The notes beneath the pieces are model-generated. The model saw only the letters and a list, made by a program, of their open reading frames with translations, was not told the DNA's origin and did not search any database. Source: Bacteroides sp. (GTDB lineage Bacteria > Bacteroidota > Bacteroidia > Bacteroidales > Bacteroidaceae). From it: DNA of 64,000 nt. Shown here in pieces: positions 17,321 through 26,198 of this stretch (its first letter is position 1; each line of letters starts with the position of its first letter). The position numbers and the translations under genes were made by a program. The stretch lies in contig SUXX01000004.1 in assembly GCA_015060735.1 (NCBI GenBank), forward strand, positions 1 through 64,000, given 5' to 3'.

Positions 17321-18439
17321 ATGAAAAAATTATTTTACCCTTTCTTCCTGATAACAATCGTTATAGGACTGATTTCTTGCAACAACGAAGACGATGAAAA
17401 AGTAATGTTACAAGACATTACTGCCATGACTAATTCGGAACCAATTCAACGATTTATTTATATGGATGGGAATCGTGTAGACGATGCATACGCCAAAGCT
17501 GTTTCGTTCAAGGTTTTGGATACCATTAGCAAATCTAATGATAAAATCTATGAAGCAGAAATGGAAATGCAACTCCCCGAAATGAGACGTATTTCGCTAG
17601 ACGACATGACTTTTAGTATAATGACTTTTCACATCAACGCAAAAGCTACTGAGGAAAGGATAACTTTCAGCGGGGATGAAATCCACTCACTAGGCGAAAC
17701 TAAATATACCGTTGAAGGATATATGAAACAAGGACTATCCTATGAACTGGATACATTGTTTGTTCAAGTGAAAAGAATATCACCAAAAGCAAGTTTCGCT
17801 GGTAACACTTACGAACTGACTTTTGATGAAAACACATTCAGTTATTCAGACTTTTCAGACAATGGTAATATAGACAACCGCCCCGTAATAGAATATGCAC
17901 AAGAAGCTGTTCCCTATTATGCCAACTACCAAAGAGACAAAACAAACGGTGCAATATTTCGTTTGACCTTCCAAGAAGACGGTACTCTTGACATAAAGAA
18001 AAAGGATAATTCCATGACCGGTTTTGAATCTATCACAGAAAGTTTCAGATATTATATCACTTCCTCTAATTCTAATAAGGGAACCGGAATGATAGAAATG
18101 TCACGAGATACAGCTTTTGATTTAGAATGTTTCTTGCAAGGAGGATTATTAGAAGGGACAACATATTATTATAGTACCCCTAACCAGTTACCGATTTATA
18201 CTTTCAACTTACCTTTTGAGTACGTTGAAAATGAGAAGGGAGAACTTGTGATTGCTATAGGTGACAAGATTACTCCGCAATATAAGATAAGAAATTCGAT
18301 TAAAACATGGATGTACCACCATGCGGATGGTTATTATACACCCGGTGAAGCAGACCCGTTGAAGGTATTCTTAGATAATTGGAATATCCCTGCAAATAAT
18401 TTATTAGACAACCTTTGGTGGAACTTAAAGAAAATATAA
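17321..18439 (+). CDS. Bacteroidales lipoprotein of unknown function
   Basis: 372 aa. Lipobox VIGLISCNNED with Cys20; the acidic residues after the cysteine fit a Bacteroidetes lipoprotein export signal for surface exposure. The rest is beta-rich and soluble, resembling uncharacterised Bacteroides DUF lipoproteins (DUF4840/DUF4925-like by impression only). Expressed from its own promoter. Function not recognised. Confidence 0.75.
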   Translation: MKKLFYPFFLITIVIGLISCNNEDDEKVMLQDITAMTNSEPIQRFIYMDGNRVDDAYAKAVSFKVLDTISKSNDKIYEAEMEMQLPEMRRISLDDMTFSIMTFHINAKATEERITFSGDEIHSLGETKYTVEGYMKQGLSYELDTLFVQVKRISPKASFAGNTYELTFDENTFSYSDFSDNGNIDNRPVIEYAQEAVPYYANYQRDKTNGAIFRLTFQEDGTLDIKKKDNSMTGFESITESFRYYITSSNSNKGTGMIEMSRDTAFDLECFLQGGLLEGTTYYYSTPNQLPIYTFNLPFEYVENEKGELVIAIGDKITPQYKIRNSIKTWMYHHADGYYTPGEADPLKVFLDNWNIPANNLLDNLWWNLKKI

Positions 18440-18529
18440 GCCTTCTTGCAAAAAAACATCGGAAACCGATGCAAGATTTCGGTTATGCTTGCATTTATAG
18501 AGTAAAGGTAACATTAAAATGAAAGATGT

Positions 18530-19537
18530 ATGAAGACTATGAAACAATTATTCCTGTCGCTGAGTATCTGCATAACAGCACTCGGTTTCTATGCTTGTGA
18601 TAAAGAAGGGTATGATGATGAAGTTCCGCCTAATAGGGAGAATACCGACAATGTTATTTGGGATATATATCCCATTAACCTATACTTCACCCTCACCGGT
18701 GAAGATGGGGAAGATTTACTTAACCCAGCCACTCCCGGCAACTATACCGGATTAAGCACTACTGCAACGTATGAAGAAAAAAACTATGTAAAGGATGTGT
18801 TTGAAGACAATAAAGTTCCATACGGACGAGCCTACCTGCCACACATGTACGGAATCTACTCCACACAGTTGAAAGACGGACAGTATGCTTTGAAATTTGG
18901 AGAACTGGACGGTGCAGGTAAATACGAGGATGCAACCATCGTACTTCATTGGGGAGACAATACGGAAGACATCATCACGATTTCTGCCGATTTGACATGG
19001 AAAGATCAAAAGCCTCAATTCAAACGAATCTTTAAGGTGAATGGAGAAACGGCAGCCGAGAATACCAGCAATCCGGTCATCGACATCAAGAAAAAGGCTC
19101 TTGAAAGTAAAAACAATCAATTGGATGGGGATGTCAGCCCGATTGTGTTCAACATCTATTTGACAGATACACTGGGTAATAATTTGCTTTACAAGTCGAA
19201 AGACAAGTATGCCGATAGGGATAGTGTCAAGGCTATCTTCCGGGGAGAGGAGTATTATATCAACATCAATGCTTCCAATACCCCCAGCTTGACACTTGCC
19301 AATTATCCTCAGACCATATACCCTCACCCGTTACAATTCGGTGCGTTGGACGGAACAGAAACATTCGAGGATGAAAACCTCATCATGGATTGGGGAAGTC
19401 TGGGCAAGGACACCATCACGTTCACCTCGAAGATAACTTGGGAGAACAATCGGCCTATCTTCGTCCGTCAATATTCGCTGAACGGAAAGGAAGTAGAGAA
19501 AGACCTCGCAAGACCATACATCCGAATCAAAAAATAA
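18530..19537 (+). CDS. Lipoprotein with two tandem homologous domains
   Basis: 335 aa. Lipobox-like ITALGFYACDKEGYDDE with an acidic tail after the cysteine. Two halves (about 45-190 and 205-335) are clearly duplicated: the first has LKFGELDG, WGDN and ITISADLTWK, the second LQFGALDG, WGSL and ITFTSKITWE, and both end in a P.I.IKK motif. Domain function unknown. It may be co-transcribed with the preceding lipoprotein (90-bp gap containing small hairpins). Confidence 0.75.
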   Translation: MKTMKQLFLSLSICITALGFYACDKEGYDDEVPPNRENTDNVIWDIYPINLYFTLTGEDGEDLLNPATPGNYTGLSTTATYEEKNYVKDVFEDNKVPYGRAYLPHMYGIYSTQLKDGQYALKFGELDGAGKYEDATIVLHWGDNTEDIITISADLTWKDQKPQFKRIFKVNGETAAENTSNPVIDIKKKALESKNNQLDGDVSPIVFNIYLTDTLGNNLLYKSKDKYADRDSVKAIFRGEEYYININASNTPSLTLANYPQTIYPHPLQFGALDGTETFEDENLIMDWGSLGKDTITFTSKITWENNRPIFVRQYSLNGKEVEKDLARPYIRIKK

Positions 19538-19547
19538 TTCTTGGGCA

Positions 19548-19597
19548 CACGGAACGGCACTCTCCCCCACTGATTATCAAGGGGTATGCCGTTCGTG
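19548..19597. terminator. Hairpin between convergent genes
   Basis: CACGGAACGGCA pairs with TGCCGTTCGTG (one bulged base) between the convergent 18530 and 19627 genes. There is no T-run, so terminator activity is uncertain. Confidence 0.45.
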
Positions 19598-19626
19598 AGC
19601 AAGTAAAAGCAACCTCAAGCTAAACT

Positions 19627-20556
19627 CTAAATAAAGAACAACGACACCCCTACCACACTGATGCAAGCTCCGACAATCTCTTTAAATGTGACCTTCTGCT
19701 TGAAGAAGAAGTAAGAAGGCCAGATGATAAAGACGGGAGTCAGAGCCATCAAGGTGGAGGCAATGCCGGCTTCGGTATATTGTACGGCCATAAGTGAGAG
19801 AGAAACCCCGATGAAAGGGCCTGTTATTGTAGCCCAAAGGGCAGCATTCATTCCCTTACGGTCGCGAACGGATGTGGCCAACGTATGAAACTGCTTCTGC
19901 ATAGCCATCACACAGAGGAAACCAATGGCTCCCGTCACCGCACGGATAAATGTAGAAGCAAAGGGCATCAGGTCGGTCACCATCGCCTCACCAGAAGGAA
20001 TAGACATTTCGTAATAGTTCATCCCCACCTTACTCAGCACCAAGCCAACACCCTGTCCTACTCCGGCACCGATGCCGAAAAGAACGCCTTTCAAAGGGAG
20101 TTTTAAAGAGAGTTTATGGGAAGTACCTTTGTTCAACACCGAGATACCAATACCCGTCAATGTCACCAACATGCCCAATAAGGCATTCCAAGACAAGGTT
20201 TCGCCCAGCATCAACCAACCGGCAATAGCTGCTGTGGGGGGTGCGAGGGTCATAAACAACTGACCGAAGCGGGAACCTATCCAGATATAGGAGTTAAACA
20301 GGCAATAATCGCCTAACAGATAGCCTACAAAACCAGACAAGGAAAGCCAGAACCAAGCCTTCCCATCCGCGTAGAGCGGATAAGGGCTACCCGTAAAATA
20401 CCACAGGGTTGCCCCCAACATGAATAACGATAACAACATGCGGATGACATTCATCTGCAAGGAACCCAGACGCTTACTCCCTATCTCCGCAAAAAGAGCG
20501 GTAACCGTCCATGAGACAGCTACCGTCAACGATATAACTTCACCTAAATATTGCAT
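19627..20556 (-). CDS. EamA/DMT family transporter
   Basis: 309 aa with about ten hydrophobic helices arranged as two EamA repeats (about 5-140 and 155-305), each ending in the family-type segments such as GMLVTLTGIGISVL and VGACISVVGVSLFF. Members export small metabolites or amino acids; the substrate is unknown. It lies 6 bp after the patatin gene on the same strand, so the two are probably one operon. Confidence 0.9.
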   Translation of the reverse strand: MQYLGEVISLTVAVSWTVTALFAEIGSKRLGSLQMNVIRMLLSLFMLGATLWYFTGSPYPLYADGKAWFWLSLSGFVGYLLGDYCLFNSYIWIGSRFGQLFMTLAPPTAAIAGWLMLGETLSWNALLGMLVTLTGIGISVLNKGTSHKLSLKLPLKGVLFGIGAGVGQGVGLVLSKVGMNYYEMSIPSGEAMVTDLMPFASTFIRAVTGAIGFLCVMAMQKQFHTLATSVRDRKGMNAALWATITGPFIGVSLSLMAVQYTEAGIASTLMALTPVFIIWPSYFFFKQKVTFKEIVGACISVVGVSLFFI

Positions 20557-20562
20557 AATTTA

Positions 20563-21402
20563 TTAACTATTCATCACAGCATGAGCACATGCATATCCCT
20601 CTTCGTACAAGTCGGTTAACTTTTTCACACTGGTTTCCATGCGTCCTACCACAATTGGTTTCTTCGGACGGATAACCACGATTTTCCCTTCGTCTTCCAG
20701 ACGCTCTACCAAGTCCAACTGCTCGTTGTAGATTTTATTACGGTTTCGTAAGGCAACTCGCAAGCGTGGATATTCCTTATAAATGAAGGCAGGCACCATC
20801 ACTTCCTTCTCTGATTTTCGATAACCTCGATTGCGAGTGAGGACTACCACACATTTGTCATAACCTTGTTCGTAGGCACGGAGCAAAGGAATGGAATCGA
20901 CAATTCCACCATCCAACATCGGATAGCCATCTACATAGCTCATGGGGCAAGCATATGGCAAACTGCTCGATGCTTTCACGATTTCAATAATCCGTTTCTC
21001 GTTATGCTTTTCTTCCCAATAGCAAGCCCGCCCGGTGCGACAATCGGTCGTTACCATTTCAAAACGAGCCGGATTCTCAGCATAAGCCTTATAATTATAA
21101 GGTAAAATCCGCTCGGGGAAACGATAAAACAATAATTGCTGGTCGATAAGCCCTCGTTTCTTGAGAAGCGGACGTATACCGATGTATTTATATTTGGCCA
21201 GAAGGTCGATGTTACTGAACTTTCCTCGACCCCGCTGGTGCGACATGTAAGAAAGACCATTGCACGCTCCGGCCGAAACCCCGATGGCATAGGGGAACTG
21301 GATTTTTTCATCCATCAAGTAGTCCAGCACTCCGCAAGTAAACACCCCACGCATGCCTCCTCCTTCCAACACCAAGGCTGTATTTTGATCAATTTTAAGC
21401 AT
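20563..21402 (-). CDS. Patatin-like phospholipase
   Basis: 279 aa. Oxyanion-hole motif GGGMRG at 14-19, nucleophile elbow GVSAG with Ser43, and catalytic Asp in DGGIVDS (about 170). The full Ser-Asp dyad is present. It is probably an intracellular lipid acyl hydrolase, since no signal peptide is seen. It lies directly upstream of the EamA gene on the minus strand. Confidence 0.92.
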   Translation of the reverse strand: MLKIDQNTALVLEGGGMRGVFTCGVLDYLMDEKIQFPYAIGVSAGACNGLSYMSHQRGRGKFSNIDLLAKYKYIGIRPLLKKRGLIDQQLLFYRFPERILPYNYKAYAENPARFEMVTTDCRTGRACYWEEKHNEKRIIEIVKASSSLPYACPMSYVDGYPMLDGGIVDSIPLLRAYEQGYDKCVVVLTRNRGYRKSEKEVMVPAFIYKEYPRLRVALRNRNKIYNEQLDLVERLEDEGKIVVIRPKKPIVVGRMETSVKKLTDLYEEGYACAHAVMNS

Positions 21403-21494
21403 AATTCCAATGATATAGATTACTTTTTTGAAAAAGTAACCACAAAGTTATCTTTTTAGTTGTAAAAAAACGTATAATTTAAGAAGAAATGTAT

Positions 21495-21502
21495 TACTTT
21501 TG
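21495..21502 (+). promoter_or_regulatory. -7 box TACTTTTG for the aminopeptidase gene
   Basis: Matches TAnnTTTG 27 bp before the ATG at 21530. Confidence 0.65.
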
Positions 21503-21529
21503 CACAACTAAGCATTAAAACTTATAATT

Positions 21530-22921
21530 ATGTTCGATTCTACTACCTATATAAAACGCCGTGAATCGCTTCGAAAGAAAGTACAAAGCGGTATCATCCT
21601 TATCTTGGGGAACAATGAAGCTCCAGCCAACTATCCGGATAATTGCTATCACTTCCGTCAAGACAGTTCGTTCCTTTATTTCTTCGGCCAGTCGCATCCA
21701 GGATATGCTGGTGTGCTAGACATTGAAGCCGGCGAAGATATCTTCTTCGGAAATGATGTGGACATTGACGACATCATCTGGATGGGACCTCAACCCAGCA
21801 TCAAGGACTTGGCGGCACAGGTGGGTGTACAAAAAAGCATGCCTTTCTGCAAGTTAAAGGAGGTAGTAGGACAAGCCATTGCACAAGGTCGGAAAGTTCA
21901 CTTCTTGCCTCCATACCGCTACGACAACATGATGTTGTTGGAAGAACTAACCGGTATCCGTGCCTCAATGACCAAGAAATATGCTTCTTTGGAATTAATC
22001 AAAGCGGTAGTTGACCTCCGTTCGGTAAAGGAAGCTTGCGAAATTGCAGAATTAGACTTGGCTTGTAACATCGGTTACGAAATGCATACCACAGCGATGA
22101 AACTCTGCAAACCAGGCGTGAGCGAACAATACATCACCGGTGTGTTGGAAGGTATTGCTGCATCTTATGGAAGCAAGACTTCGTTTGCCACCATCTTGAC
22201 CCAACACGGAGAAACGCTGCATAACCACGACCATAGCCATCTGTTGGAAGCAGGCAAGTTGATGCTGACCGATGCCGGTGCAGAACGTATCAGCAATTAT
22301 TGTTCGGACCATACCCGTACCATTCCGGTGAGTGGTAAGTTCGACCAACGTCAGAAGGATATCTATAACATTGTATTGGCTTGTCATGGCAAGGCTTTGG
22401 AATTGACCCGCCCGGGTATCACTTACAAGGAAGTACACTTGGAAGTTTGCAAGGTTTTGGCACAAGGCTTGAAAGACCTGGGATTGATGAAGGGAAATGT
22501 AGAAGAAGCCGTAGCTTCAGGAGCACATGCCTTGTTCTTACCTCACGGATTGGGACACATGATGGGATTGGATGTACACGACATGGAGGATTTGGGACAA
22601 ATCTATGTAGGTTATGATGACGAGACCCGCCCGTCCAACCAATTCGGATTGGCATCGCTCCGCATGGGACGTCGTTTGCAAGAAGGCTTCGTGATGACAG
22701 ACGAACCTGGTTGCTACTTCATCCCTGCTCTCATCGACCAGTGGAAGGCTGAAAAGATGCACACAGACTTCTTGAACTACGAAGCCATCGAAAGTTTCAA
22801 GGACTTTGGAGGCATCCGTTTGGAAGACGACATTCTGATTACCCCGGAAGGTTCACGCTTCTTGGGCGAAAAGCGGATTCCAATCACCATCGACGAAGTA
22901 GAAGCAATCATGAATGAATAA
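21530..22921 (+). CDS. Aminopeptidase P family metallopeptidase (Xaa-Pro)
   Basis: 463 aa. The N-terminal creatinase/prolidase-like domain (1-170) precedes a pita-bread catalytic domain with metal ligands in LTDAGAERISNYCSDHTRT (Asp pair), HGLGHMMGLDVHD (His), TDEPGCYF (Glu) and GIRLEDD (Glu). Such enzymes remove N-terminal residues before proline. All five ligands appear present. The gene is followed 27 bp later by a secreted C1 peptidase, making a small peptide-degradation cluster. Confidence 0.93.
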   Translation: MFDSTTYIKRRESLRKKVQSGIILILGNNEAPANYPDNCYHFRQDSSFLYFFGQSHPGYAGVLDIEAGEDIFFGNDVDIDDIIWMGPQPSIKDLAAQVGVQKSMPFCKLKEVVGQAIAQGRKVHFLPPYRYDNMMLLEELTGIRASMTKKYASLELIKAVVDLRSVKEACEIAELDLACNIGYEMHTTAMKLCKPGVSEQYITGVLEGIAASYGSKTSFATILTQHGETLHNHDHSHLLEAGKLMLTDAGAERISNYCSDHTRTIPVSGKFDQRQKDIYNIVLACHGKALELTRPGITYKEVHLEVCKVLAQGLKDLGLMKGNVEEAVASGAHALFLPHGLGHMMGLDVHDMEDLGQIYVGYDDETRPSNQFGLASLRMGRRLQEGFVMTDEPGCYFIPALIDQWKAEKMHTDFLNYEAIESFKDFGGIRLEDDILITPEGSRFLGEKRIPITIDEVEAIMNE

Positions 22922-22948
22922 TCTTTAATCTCTTAAATAATAAACAAA

Positions 22949-24148
22949 ATGAAAAAACTTTTAACAGTAGCCGCTCTTGGTATGTTCTGTATCAGCGGTA
23001 TGGCTCAAGAAGCCAACAAGGAAGAAGGTTTCATCTTTACAACAGTAAAGGAAAATCCTATTACATCTATTAAGAATCAGAATCGTGCCGGTACTTGCTG
23101 GTGCTATTCTTCATTGGCATTCATCGAATCAGAATTGCTCCGCATGGGCAAGGGCGAACACGATTTGTCTGAAATGTTCTTGGTTCACAACACTTATTTG
23201 GATCGTGCCGACAAGGCTGTACGCACTCATGGTGACGTATCTTTCTCACAAGGTGGCTCATTCTACGATGTACTTTACGGAATGGAAACATTCGGTTTGG
23301 TACCTGAAGCAGAAATGCGTCCGGGTGTTATGTATGGCGACTCTTTGAGTAACCACACTGAATTGTCAGCAGTAAGTGATGCTGTTGTAGCAGCTATCGC
23401 TAAGGGCAGACTCCGTAGCTTGCAAAAAGACAACAACAACCAATTGTTGTGGAAGAAGGCTATCGAATCAATTCATGACATCTACTTGGGTGAACGTCCT
23501 GAAAAGTTCACTTACCAAGGTAAGGAATATACTCCGAAGTCATTCTACCAATCATTGGGTTTGAATGCTGACGACTATGTTTCTTTGACTTCTTACACTC
23601 ACCACCCATTCTATTCTTCATTCGTTCTCGAAATCCAAGACAACTGGCGTTGGGCTGAATCATACAACTTGCCTATCGACGAATTCATGCAGGTATTCGA
23701 CAATGCCATCATGAACGGTTATACTATCGCATGGGGTTCTGACGTAAGTGAAAGTGGCTTTACTCGCAATGGTGTAGCTACTATGCCGGATGTTGAAAAG
23801 GCTCAGGAATTGAGTGGTTCGGATATGGCACACTGGTTGAAACTGAAACCAGAAGAAAAGCAATTGAACACTAAACCACAACCACAAAAGTGGGCTACTC
23901 AGGAAGAACGTCAATTGGCATACGACAACTATGAAACTACTGACGACCACGGTATGCAAATCTTCGGTATCGCTAAGGACCAAGCCGGTAACGAATATTA
24001 CATGGTGAAGAACTCATGGGGTACTAACAGCAAGTACAATGGTATTTGGTATGCATCAAAGGCATTTGTTCGTTACAAAACTATGAACATCGTAGTTCAC
24101 AAGAATGCTCTTCCTAAGGAAATCGCTAAGAAATTAGGTATTAAATAA
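22949..24148 (+). CDS. C1 family cysteine peptidase (aminopeptidase C/bleomycin hydrolase type)
   Basis: 399 aa. Signal peptide 1-19 (CISGMAQ) suggests export. Catalytic Cys50 in NRAGTCWCYSS, catalytic His in DDHGMQIFG (about 330) and Asn in VKNSWGTN (about 353) complete the papain-type triad. Cytosolic PepC lacks a signal peptide, so this is an exported Bacteroidales branch. It has normal codon use and a strong terminator behind it. Confidence 0.92.
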   Translation: MKKLLTVAALGMFCISGMAQEANKEEGFIFTTVKENPITSIKNQNRAGTCWCYSSLAFIESELLRMGKGEHDLSEMFLVHNTYLDRADKAVRTHGDVSFSQGGSFYDVLYGMETFGLVPEAEMRPGVMYGDSLSNHTELSAVSDAVVAAIAKGRLRSLQKDNNNQLLWKKAIESIHDIYLGERPEKFTYQGKEYTPKSFYQSLGLNADDYVSLTSYTHHPFYSSFVLEIQDNWRWAESYNLPIDEFMQVFDNAIMNGYTIAWGSDVSESGFTRNGVATMPDVEKAQELSGSDMAHWLKLKPEEKQLNTKPQPQKWATQEERQLAYDNYETTDDHGMQIFGIAKDQAGNEYYMVKNSWGTNSKYNGIWYASKAFVRYKTMNIVVHKNALPKEIAKKLGIK

Positions 24149-24173
24149 TCCTTCATAAGGGCTTATTTTAAGT

Positions 24174-24222
24174 AATACCGTTAATTCCACTAAAATAAAT
24201 GTGGAATTAACGGTATTTTTAT
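24174..24222 (+). terminator. Strong intrinsic terminator
   Basis: A 17-bp perfect stem (AATACCGTTAATTCCAC and complement) with loop TAAAATAAAT is followed by a T-rich run. Confidence 0.92.
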
Positions 24223-24315
24223 TTGTTTTTTCCTAACTTTACGGATTGAATATGATAGGTTGCATAAATGTATCCTAATCATCCGGGAAAAGAAAAGAAA
24301 AAAATAATATATAAA

Positions 24316-26043
24316 ATGAGTCACAAATGGAATTATCAACCTCCAAGCCAAGAACAGACCGAAGCAGCTAAGGCACTAGCAAAGGAGACAGGAATCAATC
24401 CTGTACTCTGCAAGTTGCTGTTAGAGAGAGGAATATCTTCAGCAGCAGAGGCCAAACGATTCTTCCGCCCACAGCTCAGCGAGTTGCACGACCCTTTCCT
24501 AATGAAGGACATGGACATAGCCGTGAACCGTTTGAATGAAGCCATGGGCAAGAAGGAACGTATCATGGTTTATGGGGATTACGATGTAGATGGTACAACT
24601 GCCGTTGCGTTAGTCTACAAGTTTCTCCAGCAATTCTATTCCAACATTGACTACTATATCCCCGACCGATACGAAGAAGGGTATGGAGTCTCTGTGAAAG
24701 GGGTAGATTATGCTTATGAAACAGGTGTAAAACTGATTATCGTATTGGATTGCGGAATCAAAGCAGTAGATGAAATAGCCTATGCCAAGGAAAAAGGTAT
24801 CGACTTTATCATCTGCGATCATCATGTGCCTGATGATGTATTGCCACCAGCAATAGCTATTTTGAATGCCAAGCAACCCGATTCAACTTATCCATACGAG
24901 CATCTTTCGGGTTGTGGTGTCGGGTTTAAATTCATGCAGGCCTTTGCCATCAACAATGGTATCGATGCCCACCAACTTACTCCCCTGCTCGATTTGGTAG
25001 CAGTAAGTGTGGCTTCGGACATTGTACCAATTATGGGTGAGAACCGTGTATTGACTTTCCACGGTCTGAAGCAATTGAACTCTAATCCGAGTGTAGGCTT
25101 GAAAGCGATTATCGATGTATGCGGATTAAGTGAAAAGGAAATCACCGTAGCAGACATTGTGTTTAAGATAGGACCTAGAATCAATGCATCCGGACGAATC
25201 CAAAACGGAAAAGAAGCGGTGGAATTGTTGATAGAAAAAGACTTCTCGACCGCATTGGAGAAGGCAAACCAAATCAACCAGTACAACGAAACCCGCAAGG
25301 ATTTGGATAAAGCCATGACCGAAGAAGCCAATAAGATTGTGGACCAACTGGATGACTTGTCAGAGCGTCGTTCTATCGTCATTTACAACGAGGCATGGCA
25401 CAAAGGCGTCATCGGCATTGTGGCCTCTCGCCTGACAGAAATATATTATCGCCCGGCCGTGGTCTTGACTAAAACGAATGACCTGGCAACCGGGTCAGCT
25501 CGTTCTGTATCTGGATTTGATGTATATAAAGCCATTGAGCATTGCCGTGATTTGCTGGAAAACTTTGGTGGACATACCTATGCAGCCGGATTGTCTATGA
25601 AGGCAGAGAATGTGGAAGCCTTTACCAAACGATTTGAGGATTATGTCACCCATCACATCTTGCCCGAGCAGACCAGTGCGGTGATTGACATCGATGCAGA
25701 GATTGATTTTCGCGATATTACCCCCCGTTTCCATTCGGACTTGAAGCGTTTCAATCCATTTGGTCCAGATAACCATAAGCCCATCTTCTGTACACACAAC
25801 GTATATGATTATGGCACAAGCAAGGTAGTAGGACGTGACCAGGAACACATCAAGTTGGAATTGGTAGACAACAAATCGAACAATGTGATGAATGGTATCG
25901 CTTTTGGACAAAGTTCGCAAGCCAGATACATCAAGACCAAGCGTTCCTTCGACATCTGTTATACCATCGAAGAAAACACCCACAAGCGTGGCGAGGTACA
26001 ATTACAGATTGAAGACATCAAACCTACCGAAGAGATAAATTAA
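24316..26043 (+). CDS. recJ: Single-stranded-DNA-specific exonuclease RecJ
   Basis: 575 aa from MSHKWNYQPPS; the ATG at 24268 adds a basic tail not typical of the family. RecJ degrades 5' single-strand ends in recombination and mismatch repair. Visible DHH-family motifs: MVYGDYDVDGTTA (about 75-90), LDCGIKA, ICDHHVPDD (the DHH triad), and in the C-terminal DHHA1 domain SGFDVYKAIEHC and GGHTYAAGLSM. OB-like C-terminus present. Length is normal. Confidence 0.94.
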   Translation: MSHKWNYQPPSQEQTEAAKALAKETGINPVLCKLLLERGISSAAEAKRFFRPQLSELHDPFLMKDMDIAVNRLNEAMGKKERIMVYGDYDVDGTTAVALVYKFLQQFYSNIDYYIPDRYEEGYGVSVKGVDYAYETGVKLIIVLDCGIKAVDEIAYAKEKGIDFIICDHHVPDDVLPPAIAILNAKQPDSTYPYEHLSGCGVGFKFMQAFAINNGIDAHQLTPLLDLVAVSVASDIVPIMGENRVLTFHGLKQLNSNPSVGLKAIIDVCGLSEKEITVADIVFKIGPRINASGRIQNGKEAVELLIEKDFSTALEKANQINQYNETRKDLDKAMTEEANKIVDQLDDLSERRSIVIYNEAWHKGVIGIVASRLTEIYYRPAVVLTKTNDLATGSARSVSGFDVYKAIEHCRDLLENFGGHTYAAGLSMKAENVEAFTKRFEDYVTHHILPEQTSAVIDIDAEIDFRDITPRFHSDLKRFNPFGPDNHKPIFCTHNVYDYGTSKVVGRDQEHIKLELVDNKSNNVMNGIAFGQSSQARYIKTKRSFDICYTIEENTHKRGEVQLQIEDIKPTEEIN

Positions 26044-26074
26044 AAGGCCTCGGGGGCAAAAGAACCCCTCCAAA

Positions 26075-26156
26075 AGTGTCATCCTGAGCAACGCGAAGAA
26101 TCTGAATGCACCAAGCATATGTATCCAGATCCTTCACTTCGTTCAGGATGACACAA
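26075..26156. repeat. GTGTCAT-type palindromic repeat, copy A3
   Basis: Arms GTGTCATCCTGAG (26076) and CAGGATGACAC (ending 26154), inner GAAGAATCTGAATGCA. It lies between recJ and recQ; the recQ reading frame extends into it, but this extension is not protein-like. Confidence 0.85.
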
Positions 26157-26198
26157 CCTTTTAAAAGGAATGTTTCATTTGAGATATCTCCCATTTGT

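Noticed and set aside
26106..26198. N-terminal extension of RecQ
   Set aside because: These codons derive from the A3 palindromic repeat; the RecQ family begins near MITYQEILKQYWG.
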